DNA from: Oscillospiraceae bacterium
Lineage (GTDB): Bacteria; Bacillota_A; Clostridia; Saccharofermentanales; Saccharofermentanaceae
Assembly: GCA_902803365.1 (NCBI GenBank)
Contig: CADCPU010000096.1
Coordinates: 1-6,285, forward strand
Length of the DNA: 6,285 nt
Direction of reading: 5' to 3'
Program-made: the position numbers and the translations under genes
Part shown: positions 1 through 5,533 of the stretch, one piece after another
Layout: every line of letters starts with the position of its first letter
How positions within the stretch are numbered: position 1 is the stretch's first letter
The notes under the pieces: model-generated
Database searches by the model: none
Seen by the model: only the letters and a program-made list of their open reading frames with translations
Told to the model about the DNA's origin: nothing

Positions 1-1
1 C

Positions 2-253
2 AGGATCGACTCCGCGATGTATGCGGGATACAGCGTTCCTCCTTTCTACGATTCAATGCTCGCAAAGCTCATCGTTCACGCTTCTTCTAGAGATGAGGCA
101 GTAAGAAAGATGCAGAGCGCATTGGGCGAGGTCATCATCACGGGACTTAAGACCAATGTCGACTATCAGTACTCTATCGTAAGTTCGGATATTTTCGAGA
201 AGGGCGACATCAATGTCGACTTCCTCCAAAAGTTCGCGGAAGAGAATTCATAA
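2..253 (+). CDS. accC: Acetyl-CoA carboxylase, biotin carboxylase subunit, C-terminal part
   Basis: This is the last 83 residues of biotin carboxylase, cut by the left window edge; the frame is open from base 2 to the TAA. The enzyme carboxylates the biotin carried by AccB, using ATP and bicarbonate, as the first half-reaction of malonyl-CoA synthesis in the cytoplasm. The segment RIDSA, then GYSVPPFYDSMLAKLIVH, then the E-V-I-I-T-G-L-K-T-N stretch is the typical end of AccC; full-length proteins are about 450 residues, so roughly the last fifth is visible. The ATP-grasp catalytic core is outside the window. The first in-frame ATG (base 17) is internal and not a start. The stop lies 12 bases before the next gene start, whose ribosome binding site begins inside this stop codon, so the two genes are surely one operon. 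A pyruvate or propionyl-CoA carboxylase would not be followed by AccD/AccA, which favours AccC. Confidence 0.95.
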   Translation, partial: RIDSAMYAGYSVPPFYDSMLAKLIVHASSRDEAVRKMQSALGEVIITGLKTNVDYQYSIVSSDIFEKGDINVDFLQKFAEENS

Positions 254-257
254 GGAG
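252..257 (+). promoter_or_regulatory. Ribosome binding site of the accD-accA fusion gene
   Basis: AAGGAG lies eight bases before the ATG at 266 and overlaps the TAA stop of accC. It fixes the start of the fusion gene and suggests translational coupling with accC. Confidence 0.8.
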
Positions 258-265
258 CAGTTCTA

Positions 266-1969
266 ATGGAACTCAGATACTTATTTAAAAAGAATACCAA
301 CAAGCCTTCGATCGAGCCGCCAGAGCAGGATAAAAAGCCTCAGCAGGCTCCGTCAGCTCCTGAAGGCATGCTCAGACGCTGTGACGTATGCGGCGGTACA
401 CTCTTTACCGAAGAAGTCATAGCGAATAACTTAATTTGTCCGGATTGCGGTGCATACTTCCGTATGGATGCTATGACCCGCATTAAACTGATAACGGAAC
501 CGGAGTCCTTCGAAGCCTGGGATACCGATATGCCTGTATTCAACCCTTTAGGTACCCCGGGCTACGAGGACAAACTGGCTTCATCGAGAAAGCGCACGTC
601 GCTTGAAGAGGCTGTTGTCACCGGTAAGGGAATGATCGGTTCCGAAGAGGCAGTCATCTGTGTTATGGACTGCCGTTTCATGATGGCATCGATGGGAAGC
701 GTTGTAGGTGAGAAGATCACCCGCGCAGTCGAGAAAGCTACGACATTGAAGCTTCCTGTCATCATATTCTGCTGCTCGGGCGGCGCACGTATGCAGGAGG
801 GTATCGTATCCCTCATGCAGATGGCAAAGACCTCCGCAGCGCTCAAGAAACACTCTGATGCAGGGCTTCTCTATATCTCTGTATTGACTGACCCTACGAC
901 GGGCGGTGTTACCGCAAGCTTTGCAATGCTCGGTGACATCATCCTCGCAGAGCCTAAGGCTCTCATCGGTTTTGCAGGTCCTCGAGTAATCGAGCAGACG
1001 ATCGGCCAGAAGCTTCCTGAAGGCTTCCAGCGTTCAGAGTTCCTCCTGGATCACGGTTTTGTTGATGCGATCGTTGAGAGAAGTACGATGAAGGATACGC
1101 TCGAGCAGATCCTTCGCCTTCACACTAAGTGCGATCCTGAGCCTTCGCATATCGAGCTTTCGAAAAAGGCCGGCAAGAAGGCTAAGCTCTCTCCTTGGGA
1201 CAGAGTATGCATCTCGCGTCAGATGGAGCGTCCGGTTGCTCCTGACTTTACGAGCAGGCTCTTCAAGGATTGTTTTGAACTCCACGGTGACAGACTCTCA
1301 CGTGACGATAAGGCTATCTACGGTGCGATCGCGATGTTTGAAGGCCGTCCTGTTACGGTCATCTCTCAGGTCAAGGGTCGTTCCACAAAGGATAACGTTG
1401 AGCATAACTTCGGTATGCCGTCACCTGCAGGATACAGAAAGGCTCTCCGCCTCATGAAGCAGGCAGAGAAGTTCCACCGCCCGATCATCTGCTTTGTAGA
1501 TACTCCGGGTGCTTTCTGCGGAATCTCGGCAGAGAAGAACGGTCAGGGCGAGGCTATCGCGAGAAACCTCTACGAGATGTCGGCTCTTAAGACTCCGATC
1601 CTCTCGATCATCATCGGTGAGGCAGGAAGCGGCGGCGCGCTCGCTTGTGCAGTATCTGACGAAGTCTGGATGCTCGAGAATGCGATCTATGCGATCCTCT
1701 CGCCTGAAGGTTACGCAAGTATCCTCTGGAAGGATTCAAAGCTCGCATCCAAGGCTGCAGCTGAGATGAAGCTCACGGCAGACGATATGCTCGAACACGG
1801 CATCGTTGAGAAGGTGATCCCTGAGCCGAGCCACGGACTTTCAATGGAGACGATCTCTGAAGTCATCGATATCCTGGGCGCAGATATCTCGCTCTTCCTC
1901 GAAGAGAAGTGTGATCTCGACAGCAACGAGCTGATAAATAAAAGATATAGCAGATTCAGGAATATGTGA
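266..1969 (+). CDS. accDA: Acetyl-CoA carboxylase carboxyltransferase, beta and alpha subunits fused (AccD-AccA)
   Basis: This 567-residue cytoplasmic protein carries both carboxyltransferase halves that E. coli makes separately; together they transfer the carboxyl group from biotin to acetyl-CoA. Residues 1-35 are a lysine- and proline-rich tail. The AccD half (about 36-285) has the four-cysteine zinc ribbon (C39, C42, C58, C61), SGGARMQEG at 171-179, TTGGVTASFA at 211-220 and the GPRVIEQTIGQKLPEGFQ block. After a lysine-rich linker (about 286-307), the AccA half starts at LSPWDRV and has ELHGDR, GRSTKDNVEHNFGMPSPAGY (371-390), DTPGAFCG (412-419), GEAGSGGALA (451-460) and LSPEGYASILWKD. The AccA half lacks the long N-terminal helical region of the E. 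coli subunit, as I recall for short clostridial AccA. Both halves look intact, with no stop or frameshift at the junction. The product call is very secure; that it is one polypeptide rests on the continuous frame. Confidence 0.95.
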   Translation: MELRYLFKKNTNKPSIEPPEQDKKPQQAPSAPEGMLRRCDVCGGTLFTEEVIANNLICPDCGAYFRMDAMTRIKLITEPESFEAWDTDMPVFNPLGTPGYEDKLASSRKRTSLEEAVVTGKGMIGSEEAVICVMDCRFMMASMGSVVGEKITRAVEKATTLKLPVIIFCCSGGARMQEGIVSLMQMAKTSAALKKHSDAGLLYISVLTDPTTGGVTASFAMLGDIILAEPKALIGFAGPRVIEQTIGQKLPEGFQRSEFLLDHGFVDAIVERSTMKDTLEQILRLHTKCDPEPSHIELSKKAGKKAKLSPWDRVCISRQMERPVAPDFTSRLFKDCFELHGDRLSRDDKAIYGAIAMFEGRPVTVISQVKGRSTKDNVEHNFGMPSPAGYRKALRLMKQAEKFHRPIICFVDTPGAFCGISAEKNGQGEAIARNLYEMSALKTPILSIIIGEAGSGGALACAVSDEVWMLENAIYAILSPEGYASILWKDSKLASKAAAEMKLTADDMLEHGIVEKVIPEPSHGLSMETISEVIDILGADISLFLEEKCDLDSNELINKRYSRFRNM

Positions 1970-1999
1970 TATCTTAATCATACGATTTTGTGATATGCT

Positions 2000-2033
2000 A
2001 ATGACCGTCGGAAGGCGGTCATTTTCGCTTTTT
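2000..2033 (+). terminator. Intrinsic terminator or attenuator between accDA and hydE
   Basis: The perfect inverted repeat AATGACCG / CGGTCATT (2000-2007 with 2016-2023) is extended by a T-G and a C-G pair to a GGAA tetraloop. It is followed by an interrupted T-run (ATTTTCGCTTTTT). It lies 31 bases after the accDA stop and 27 bases before hydE. The U-tract is broken by CGC, so termination may be partial. Since there is almost no room for a promoter between it and hydE, it may act as a leaky terminator or attenuator for hydE. Confidence 0.7.
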
Positions 2034-2049
2034 GAACAGACGATAACAC

Positions 2050-2055
2050 GGAGGT
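2050..2055 (+). promoter_or_regulatory. Ribosome binding site of hydE
   Basis: GGAGGT lies five bases before the ATG at 2061. It decides the start: an in-frame ATG at 1995 lies before the terminator hairpin, has no Shine-Dalgarno sequence, and would add 22 residues unlike the family N-terminus. Confidence 0.85.
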
Positions 2056-2060
2056 ATAAC

Positions 2061-3122
2061 ATGGCAGTCAGGGATATCGTTGATAAGCTCTATGCGACAA
2101 CGGATGCGGAGGACAGTGAACTTAAGGAGTTGCTGCTCTGCGAAGATCAGGATGTCATCGAATACCTCAAGGAGAAGGCCAGGGAAGTGCGCGAGCGCTA
2201 TTACGGCAAGACCGTATACTTGAGAGGCCTTATAGAGTTCACCAATTACTGTAAGAATAACTGCCGCTACTGCGGTATCAGATGCGGTAACAAGAATGCC
2301 GAGCGCTACCGTTTGAGCGAAGAGGACATCCTCGAATGCTCGGATATGGGTTATGAGCTGGGATTCCGCACGTTCGTGCTTCAGGGCGGTGAGGACCCTT
2401 ACTATACGACAGACCGTATGGTATCTATCGTCAAGGGACTTAAGGAGCGCCACGGCGATTGTGCAGTAACTCTCTCTATCGGCGAGCTTACCACGGAGAG
2501 CTATCAGAGGCTCTACGATGCGGGAGCTGACAGATTCCTCCTGCGTCACGAGACAGCAGATAAAGAGCACTATGGTAAGCTCCATCCGGCTGAGATGAGT
2601 TATGAAAACAGGATGAGATGTCTTAAGGATCTTAAGGATATCGGCTATCAGGTGGGAACCGGTATGATGATCGGATCACCTTGGCAGACTGTGGATAATC
2701 TCGTAAGCGATCTGAGATTTCTTAAGGACTTTAAGCCTGAGATGGTAGGAATGGGACCTTTTATCCCTCATCACGATACTGAACTTTCCGATTTTCCTTC
2801 AGGAACAGCAGAGATGACTGTTAAGATCCTCGCGATCGTAAGGCTTATGCTGCCGGATGTCCTGCTGCCGGCAACAACAGCTCTGGGAACTATCGATCCG
2901 ATGGGAAGAGAGAAGGGAATACTCGCAGGCGCCAATGTCCTTATGCCTAATCTCTCGCCTACGGATGTTAGGAAAAAATATCTTCTCTACGACAACAAGA
3001 TCTGCACCGGCGATGAAGCCGCAGAATGCATACGTTGTCTTACGGGTAGAGTAAACAGAGTAGGGTATGAAGTAGTCGTCGACAGAGGCGACCATGTAAA
3101 GTTTGCAGTAAAAGGGAATTAA
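2061..3122 (+). CDS. hydE: [FeFe]-hydrogenase H-cluster radical SAM maturase HydE
   Basis: HydE is a cytoplasmic radical S-adenosylmethionine enzyme that, with HydG and HydF, builds the two-iron subcluster of [FeFe] hydrogenase; it acts on the iron-carbonyl-cyanide cysteine complex made by HydG. The protein is 353 residues from the ATG at 2061, the family's usual size. The radical SAM cluster motif C-x3-C-x2-C is C64, C68, C71, in IEFTNYCKNNCRYCG. Further family blocks are VLQGGEDPYY (106-115), LSIGE, RFLLRHETA (158-166), GTGMMIGSPWQT (199-210), MVGMGPFIPH (228-237) and LPATTALGTIDP. C315, C323 and C326 (C-x7-C-x2-C) match in spacing the cysteines that bind the accessory cluster in Thermotoga maritima HydE. 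BioB and PylB are related, but these blocks are HydE-specific. No hydF, hydG or hydrogenase gene is visible, so its partners lie elsewhere. The gene is convergent with the M56 gene; only 15 bases separate the stop codons. Confidence 0.93.
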   Translation: MAVRDIVDKLYATTDAEDSELKELLLCEDQDVIEYLKEKAREVRERYYGKTVYLRGLIEFTNYCKNNCRYCGIRCGNKNAERYRLSEEDILECSDMGYELGFRTFVLQGGEDPYYTTDRMVSIVKGLKERHGDCAVTLSIGELTTESYQRLYDAGADRFLLRHETADKEHYGKLHPAEMSYENRMRCLKDLKDIGYQVGTGMMIGSPWQTVDNLVSDLRFLKDFKPEMVGMGPFIPHHDTELSDFPSGTAEMTVKILAIVRLMLPDVLLPATTALGTIDPMGREKGILAGANVLMPNLSPTDVRKKYLLYDNKICTGDEAAECIRCLTGRVNRVGYEVVVDRGDHVKFAVKGN

Positions 3123-3149
3123 AAAAATAACGGCAGATCACTCTGCCGT
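3123..3149 (-). terminator. Terminator of the BlaI/M56 operon, overlapping the M56 stop codon
   Basis: Read on the minus strand, ACGGCAGA - loop GTGA - TCTGCCGT (3149-3130) is a perfect 8-bp hairpin followed by TTATTTTTTT, a good intrinsic terminator. The loop contains the TGA stop of the M56 gene (3140-3138), so the last codons form the first stem arm. On the plus strand the same hairpin follows the hydE stop but has only a poor T-run (CTCTTCTGTT), so it may stop hydE transcripts less efficiently. Confidence 0.8.
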
Positions 3150-4397
3150 CTCTTCTGTTGAAGTAATATCTTCGCTGAGATCATCGAGAACATCTTCGAG
3201 ATCAGCATCAGATGAATTATTATCTTTCTTTTCTTCAGACTCTTCGTCCTTTTTATCCTCTTCGTCAGGATCTTTCTTGCTTCCGCCACCGAATACAGGA
3301 TGCTTAAAGATATCTTTGTTGATAGTCTCTTTGGTCTCAGGCTCCTCAACAGCAACTGTTGCTTCTGTCTCAGGGACCTCTTCAACCGTCGTTTCTTCAG
3401 GTTCTGCCTCTTCTGTCTCGGTCACAGGCTCAGTGATCCTTGCTTTGTTGACAATGGCCTTTTCAGTGATGGTAGAAGTGCCTTCGATCTCGATCTTCTC
3501 GTAATCAGGAGTGAAGATACATCCCGTTACCGCAAGGGCAAACAAAAGAATGGCGGCTACTGTAGCAGATCCTGATATATTCTCGTACTTGAGGATATTC
3601 TGGACTCTCATCTTAACATCCTGCTTACCGAAGCTTACCGGCATAACGGAATACTTAGGAGCATTGCTCATACGTGCGTAATTAACGAGTGAAGTACAGT
3701 ATTCTGCACGATCGATGCCCTCAAATGCCCTGATGACGTCTTCGTCACAGCTCATCTCCATATCGCGCTCGAAAAGTCGGAGTGCAAGCCATACGAGCGG
3801 ATTGAACCAATGAAGTGCAAGGGCAAAGATCCCTACTGACTTAAACAAGAGATCTTTTCTCTTAATGTGTGTGACCTCGTGCTTGATGAGCGGATATGAC
3901 TCGTCAGGAGCCATATCGAGAGGTACATAAACGCGCGGTCTGAATATTCCGAATACGAACGGGGAACTTACCTTGGAACTGTGGTAGATGTTGCCCGATA
4001 CCTGATGCGCGTCTTTAAGGTCGATATGGAGCATTGCTGATTTAACAATGACCATAGTAAGGAGTACCGTAACCCCTATGGCCCAGATGACCATAAGGAC
4101 CTTGGCCGTGCCCGAACCGATCATGAGTCTCTTGATGGACTCTTCGGCTGCGTCAAGGACAGCGGCAGGGGAGAAACCGGAGGTTTCTTCAGGGGTCTCG
4201 ACGGATCTGTATGTCAGAGTCCTGTACGCAGACCACAAAGAGATCGGGCAAAGCAGCTTAAATGCTGCGATCGCCCAGAGCCAATATGAATATTTCTTTG
4301 GATATTTACGCAACAAAGCCCTGACTGCGATGACTATCATCACAGCCAGAGATCCTGAAAGCGACATATTCAATATTGATCCGAAAATCTCAATCAT
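3138..4397 (-). CDS. M56-family (BlaR1/MecR1-like) membrane metallopeptidase with acidic C-terminal tail
   Basis: This is a predicted zinc protease of the inner membrane, the probable sensor-protease partner of the repressor encoded just upstream. From the ATG at 4397 it has 419 residues. Hydrophobic segments lie near 7-27, 37-54, 98-118, 184-206 and 278-294. The family block PFVFGIFRPRVYVP (146-159) precedes the zinc motif HEVTH (173-177) in KHEVTHIKRKDLL, and EMSCDEDV (214-221) supplies the likely third ligand. The last membrane segment ends in a lipobox-like LAVTGC (Cys293). The remainder (about 295-419) is low-complexity and very rich in Glu, Asp, Thr and Lys; there is no penicillin-binding domain, so beta-lactam sensing is not supported. 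A GTG at 4409 would overlap the upstream stop by four bases, but GAGAAGTGAG sits seven bases before the ATG and the N-terminus MIEIFGSILNMSL looks typical, so I prefer 4397. The substrate is presumed to be the BlaI-like repressor. Confidence 0.85.
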   Translation of the reverse strand: MIEIFGSILNMSLSGSLAVMIVIAVRALLRKYPKKYSYWLWAIAAFKLLCPISLWSAYRTLTYRSVETPEETSGFSPAAVLDAAEESIKRLMIGSGTAKVLMVIWAIGVTVLLTMVIVKSAMLHIDLKDAHQVSGNIYHSSKVSSPFVFGIFRPRVYVPLDMAPDESYPLIKHEVTHIKRKDLLFKSVGIFALALHWFNPLVWLALRLFERDMEMSCDEDVIRAFEGIDRAEYCTSLVNYARMSNAPKYSVMPVSFGKQDVKMRVQNILKYENISGSATVAAILLFALAVTGCIFTPDYEKIEIEGTSTITEKAIVNKARITEPVTETEEAEPEETTVEEVPETEATVAVEEPETKETINKDIFKHPVFGGGSKKDPDEEDKKDEESEEKKDNNSSDADLEDVLDDLSEDITSTEETAE

Positions 4398-4404
4398 CTG
4401 AAAT

Positions 4405-4414
4405 CTCACTTCTC
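4405..4414 (-). promoter_or_regulatory. Ribosome binding site of the M56 gene
   Basis: GAGAAGTGAG, inside the 3' end of the repressor gene, lies seven bases before the ATG at 4397. The same bases touch the alternative GTG at 4409 and so cannot serve it, which favours the ATG. The site within the upstream gene suggests translational coupling. Confidence 0.5.
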
Positions 4415-4771
4415 ATTGCGGTATTTGTCGATAATGTCGATCAATTCGTCAGCTTCGCTGTCGGACAGTTTCCTGTCTTCAAGGAAGGAAACAAGGAATG
4501 ACGGCAGTGATCCGCCGAATGTCCTCTTGACGACTCTTCTGCTCTCGAACAACTGTACACGGTCCTCGGGAACCAGTACGGTAACGAGACTGTCGACATT
4601 TTGTGCCATTTGCTTGGCAACAAGTTTACGGAGCATTGTGTAAGTAGTCGACTTCTTCCAGCTCAACTCGTCTTCGCAAACCTTGACGAGCTTACCGGAT
4701 TCGATCGGCGAATGCTTCCACAAAACATCCATTAGTCTGTGTTCGCTCTCGCTGAGCATCAGTTCATCCAT
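4406..4771 (-). CDS. BlaI/MecI/CopY-family transcriptional repressor
   Basis: This 121-residue cytoplasmic protein is a dimeric winged-helix repressor of the BlaI/MecI type. The N-terminal region LSESEHRLMDVLWKHSPIES and the recognition-helix segment SWKKSTTYTMLRKLVAKQ (37-54) match the family, as do the wing and Y/L-x-P strand (TVLVPEDR, 64-71). The C-terminal dimerisation part includes SFLEDRKLSDSEADELIDII (95-114). Staphylococcal BlaI and MecI are cut between Asn101 and Phe102; the aligned bond here is Ser95-Phe96, so the Asn is not conserved. The start is supported by AAAGGAG six to eight bases upstream. The M56 gene follows after 8 bases in the same operon. Palindromic operators sit over and just after its promoter, indicating autorepression with release by M56 proteolysis. 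The regulated targets beyond this operon are not visible, and copper (CopY) or beta-lactam (BlaI) specificity cannot be assigned. No Cys-based CopY metal-hook motif is seen at its end. Confidence 0.92.
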   Translation of the reverse strand: MDELMLSESEHRLMDVLWKHSPIESGKLVKVCEDELSWKKSTTYTMLRKLVAKQMAQNVDSLVTVLVPEDRVQLFESRRVVKRTFGGSLPSFLVSFLEDRKLSDSEADELIDIIDKYRNEK

Positions 4772-4778
4772 GTATGTT

Positions 4779-4785
4779 CTCCTTT
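4779..4785 (-). promoter_or_regulatory. Ribosome binding site of the BlaI-like repressor gene
   Basis: AAAGGAG on the minus strand, seven bases before the ATG at 4771. It starts directly after the operator palindrome, so repressor binding and translation initiation regions are adjacent. Confidence 0.8.
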
Positions 4786-4786
4786 G

Positions 4787-4802
4787 GTTTATAAATATAA
4801 AC
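4787..4802 (-). promoter_or_regulatory. Operator O2 of the BlaI/M56 operon
   Basis: A perfect inverted repeat GTTTATA-AA-TATAAAC (plus-strand reading), located just downstream of the expected transcription start and upstream of the ribosome binding site. The same half-sites occur twice in front of the blaI remnant at 5510-5550. BlaI-family operators are short dyads of this size and place; binding is inferred. Confidence 0.7.
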
Positions 4803-4811
4803 TACACCAAC

Positions 4812-4840
4812 AGTTTACAACCACAGGTCTTTCGAGTCAA
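4812..4840 (-). promoter_or_regulatory. Sigma-A-type promoter of the BlaI/M56 operon
   Basis: On the minus strand, -35 TTGACT (4840-4835), a 17-base spacer and -10 TAAACT (4817-4812). The start point would be near 4805, giving a leader of about 34 bases. A/T-rich DNA upstream (4841-4886) could serve as an UP element. The remnant at 5534-5562 has the same -10 and the same 17-base spacer, which supports both. Confidence 0.7.
4813..4828 (-). promoter_or_regulatory. Degenerate operator O1 overlapping the blaI promoter -10
   Basis: GTTTACAACCACAGGT (plus reading) matches the perfect operator GTTTATAACTATAAAC at 10 of 16 positions, with the left half nearly intact. It lies 26 bases from O2, against 25 for the two perfect sites at 5510 and 5535. 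It is likely a weakened or half site over the -10 box. Confidence 0.45.
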
Positions 4841-4864
4841 TAGATATACACTGATAAAAATAAA

Positions 4865-4880
4865 ATATTTTATAAAATAT
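4865..4880. repeat. AT-only 16-bp palindrome
   Basis: ATATTTTATAAAATAT is a perfect self-complementary palindrome made only of A and T. It lies between the terminator at 4887 and the -35 box at 4840 of the repressor promoter. It could be part of an UP element, another protein site, or chance in an AT-rich gap. Confidence 0.5.
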
Positions 4881-4886
4881 AAAGAA

Positions 4887-4924
4887 AACAAAAGAGTTGC
4901 CTTATGGATGGCAACTCTTTTGTT
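4887..4924. terminator. Strong bidirectional intrinsic terminator
   Basis: AACAAAAGAGTTGCC (4887-4901) pairs perfectly with GGCAACTCTTTTGTT (4910-4924): a 15-bp stem with an 8-base loop, with A/T-rich flanks on both sides. On the minus strand it is followed by TTTTCTTTATATTTTATAAAA, so it should end transcripts that come from the blaI remnant promoter before they reach the live repressor promoter. It can also work on the plus strand, but no plus-strand gene lies upstream of it. Confidence 0.8.
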
Positions 4925-5256
4925 ACAGGTATGTTTTTAGTTTGTGTTTCTGCTCTGTATAAATCAATAAATGAGGACCAGAGCTTGAATGCCGACCGGA
5001 ACGATTGCCGTGAACACTTTGTTCATCTTCTTGTATTCGTTTCTTCTCGATGTCCGGGGATCGGATCGATCATTCTGTTCTTGCGGTTGACACCTGACTG
5101 CTGTGGTGATAGTTGTGATAGTTGTGAGTTGTAAATACAGTCACTTGCCGTCCGTTCGATACAGTCTGATCTCTTCGGTGCCTGAACACCAATCGGATAC
5201 TCGTACCTCCCTGATGTTCATCGCAGCTTACGACGATTCAGATCTCGGTTAGTCAT
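4925..5256. other. Gene-free, apparently decayed stretch
   Basis: No intact gene is convincing here. On the minus strand one frame from an ATG at 5221 reads 26 codons (MNIREVRVSDWCSGTEEIRL..., ending DGK) to a TGA at 5143-5141. It stays open to a second TGA at 4966-4964, including a short hydrophobic end MNKVFTAIVPVGIQALVLIY (from ATG 5026). Neither piece has a convincing ribosome binding site, and I do not recognise a family. The stretch lies just downstream of the blaI remnant, where an M56 partner gene would be expected, but I cannot see similarity to the live M56 gene. It may be a decayed gene or plain spacer. Confidence 0.45.
5106..5130. repeat. Short 9-bp tandem repeat
   Basis: GTGATAGTT occurs twice in tandem (5106-5114, 5115-5123), followed by a third copy missing two bases (GTGAGTT, 5124-5130). 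It lies in the decayed stretch and encodes the TTITTITT-like residues of the minus-strand frame there. Probably replication slippage in non-selected DNA. Confidence 0.6.
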
Positions 5257-5490
5257 TCATTCCTCATTTATTCGGTACTCTTCAATGATCTCGATAAGTT
5301 CGCTAGTTTCGCTGTCGGAAGGTTACCCTTCCTCAAGGAAAGACATTAGTTACTTATGTAGGCAGCGATTCCTCTAAGTTCACTGATATCCGTCCTGCTC
5401 TCGAACCTTGTACTCAGTCTTTGGGCCCGGTACGATATCGGTGTCATTGATTTGTACCAATTGTTCTGCGACGTCATGCAGAACAGTTTT
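5257..5490 (-). pseudogene. Decayed 3' half of a second BlaI-family repressor gene
   Basis: The minus strand aligns with the C-terminal half of the intact repressor at 4406-4771. From ATG 5346 it reads MSFLEEG-stop-PSDSETSELIEIIEEYRINEE-stop, against SFLEDRKLSDSEADELIDIIDKYRNEK in the live gene, with TCCGACAGCGAA identical in DNA. Upstream, FESR (5405-5394) is in another frame, and EQLVQIN...DIVP (from 5466) is in yet another, corresponding to KQMAQNV...VLVP. So there are at least two frameshifts and an in-frame TAA at 5325-5323. Homology fades near 5490, matching about residue 48 of the live protein, so the winged-helix half, start codon and ribosome binding site have been lost. The remnant begins about 20 bases downstream of its operators, which suggests an internal deletion. 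It is a divergent paralogue rather than a recent copy. The identification is by eye and rests mainly on the last 30 codons. Confidence 0.8.
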
Positions 5491-5509
5491 TAGTTTCAAG
5501 TTTCAATTG

Positions 5510-5525
5510 GTTTATAACTATAAAC
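5510..5525 (-). promoter_or_regulatory. Operator palindrome O2 of the blaI remnant
   Basis: GTTTATAACTATAAAC: perfect 7-bp inverted repeat with a 2-base spacer, identical to the site at 5535-5550 and sharing both half-sites with the operator of the live repressor at 4787. It sits downstream of the predicted start point, as does the live O2. Confidence 0.7.
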
Positions 5526-5533
5526 TTGACGTT

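Noticed and set aside
1965..1996. Direct repeat TGTGATAT (1965-1972 and 1989-1996) as an operator pair.
   Set aside because: Only eight AT-rich bases, the first copy overlaps the accDA stop codon, and there is no matching promoter geometry.
1995..2060. A 22-residue N-terminal extension of HydE from the ATG at 1995.
   Set aside because: It reads through the terminator hairpin, has no ribosome binding site and does not look like HydE; GGAGGT directly precedes the ATG at 2061.
2019..2585. Long minus-strand open frame (188 codons) opposite hydE.
   Set aside because: A shadow of hydE codon bias; the hydE frame carries all conserved motifs and the antisense frame has no start signal.
4683..4940. 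Plus-strand open frame of 85 codons across the repressor promoter.
   Set aside because: It is antisense to the repressor gene and crosses its operators, promoter and a terminator; a chance frame.
5106..5130. GTGATAGTT repeats as a possible CRISPR or iteron array.
   Set aside because: Only two full 9-base copies with no spacers, and no replication or cas genes nearby.
4904..5134. Plus-strand 76-codon open frame with several cysteines near its end.
   Set aside because: It starts in the loop of the terminator at 4887-4924, has no Shine-Dalgarno sequence, runs through decayed DNA and resembles nothing I know.
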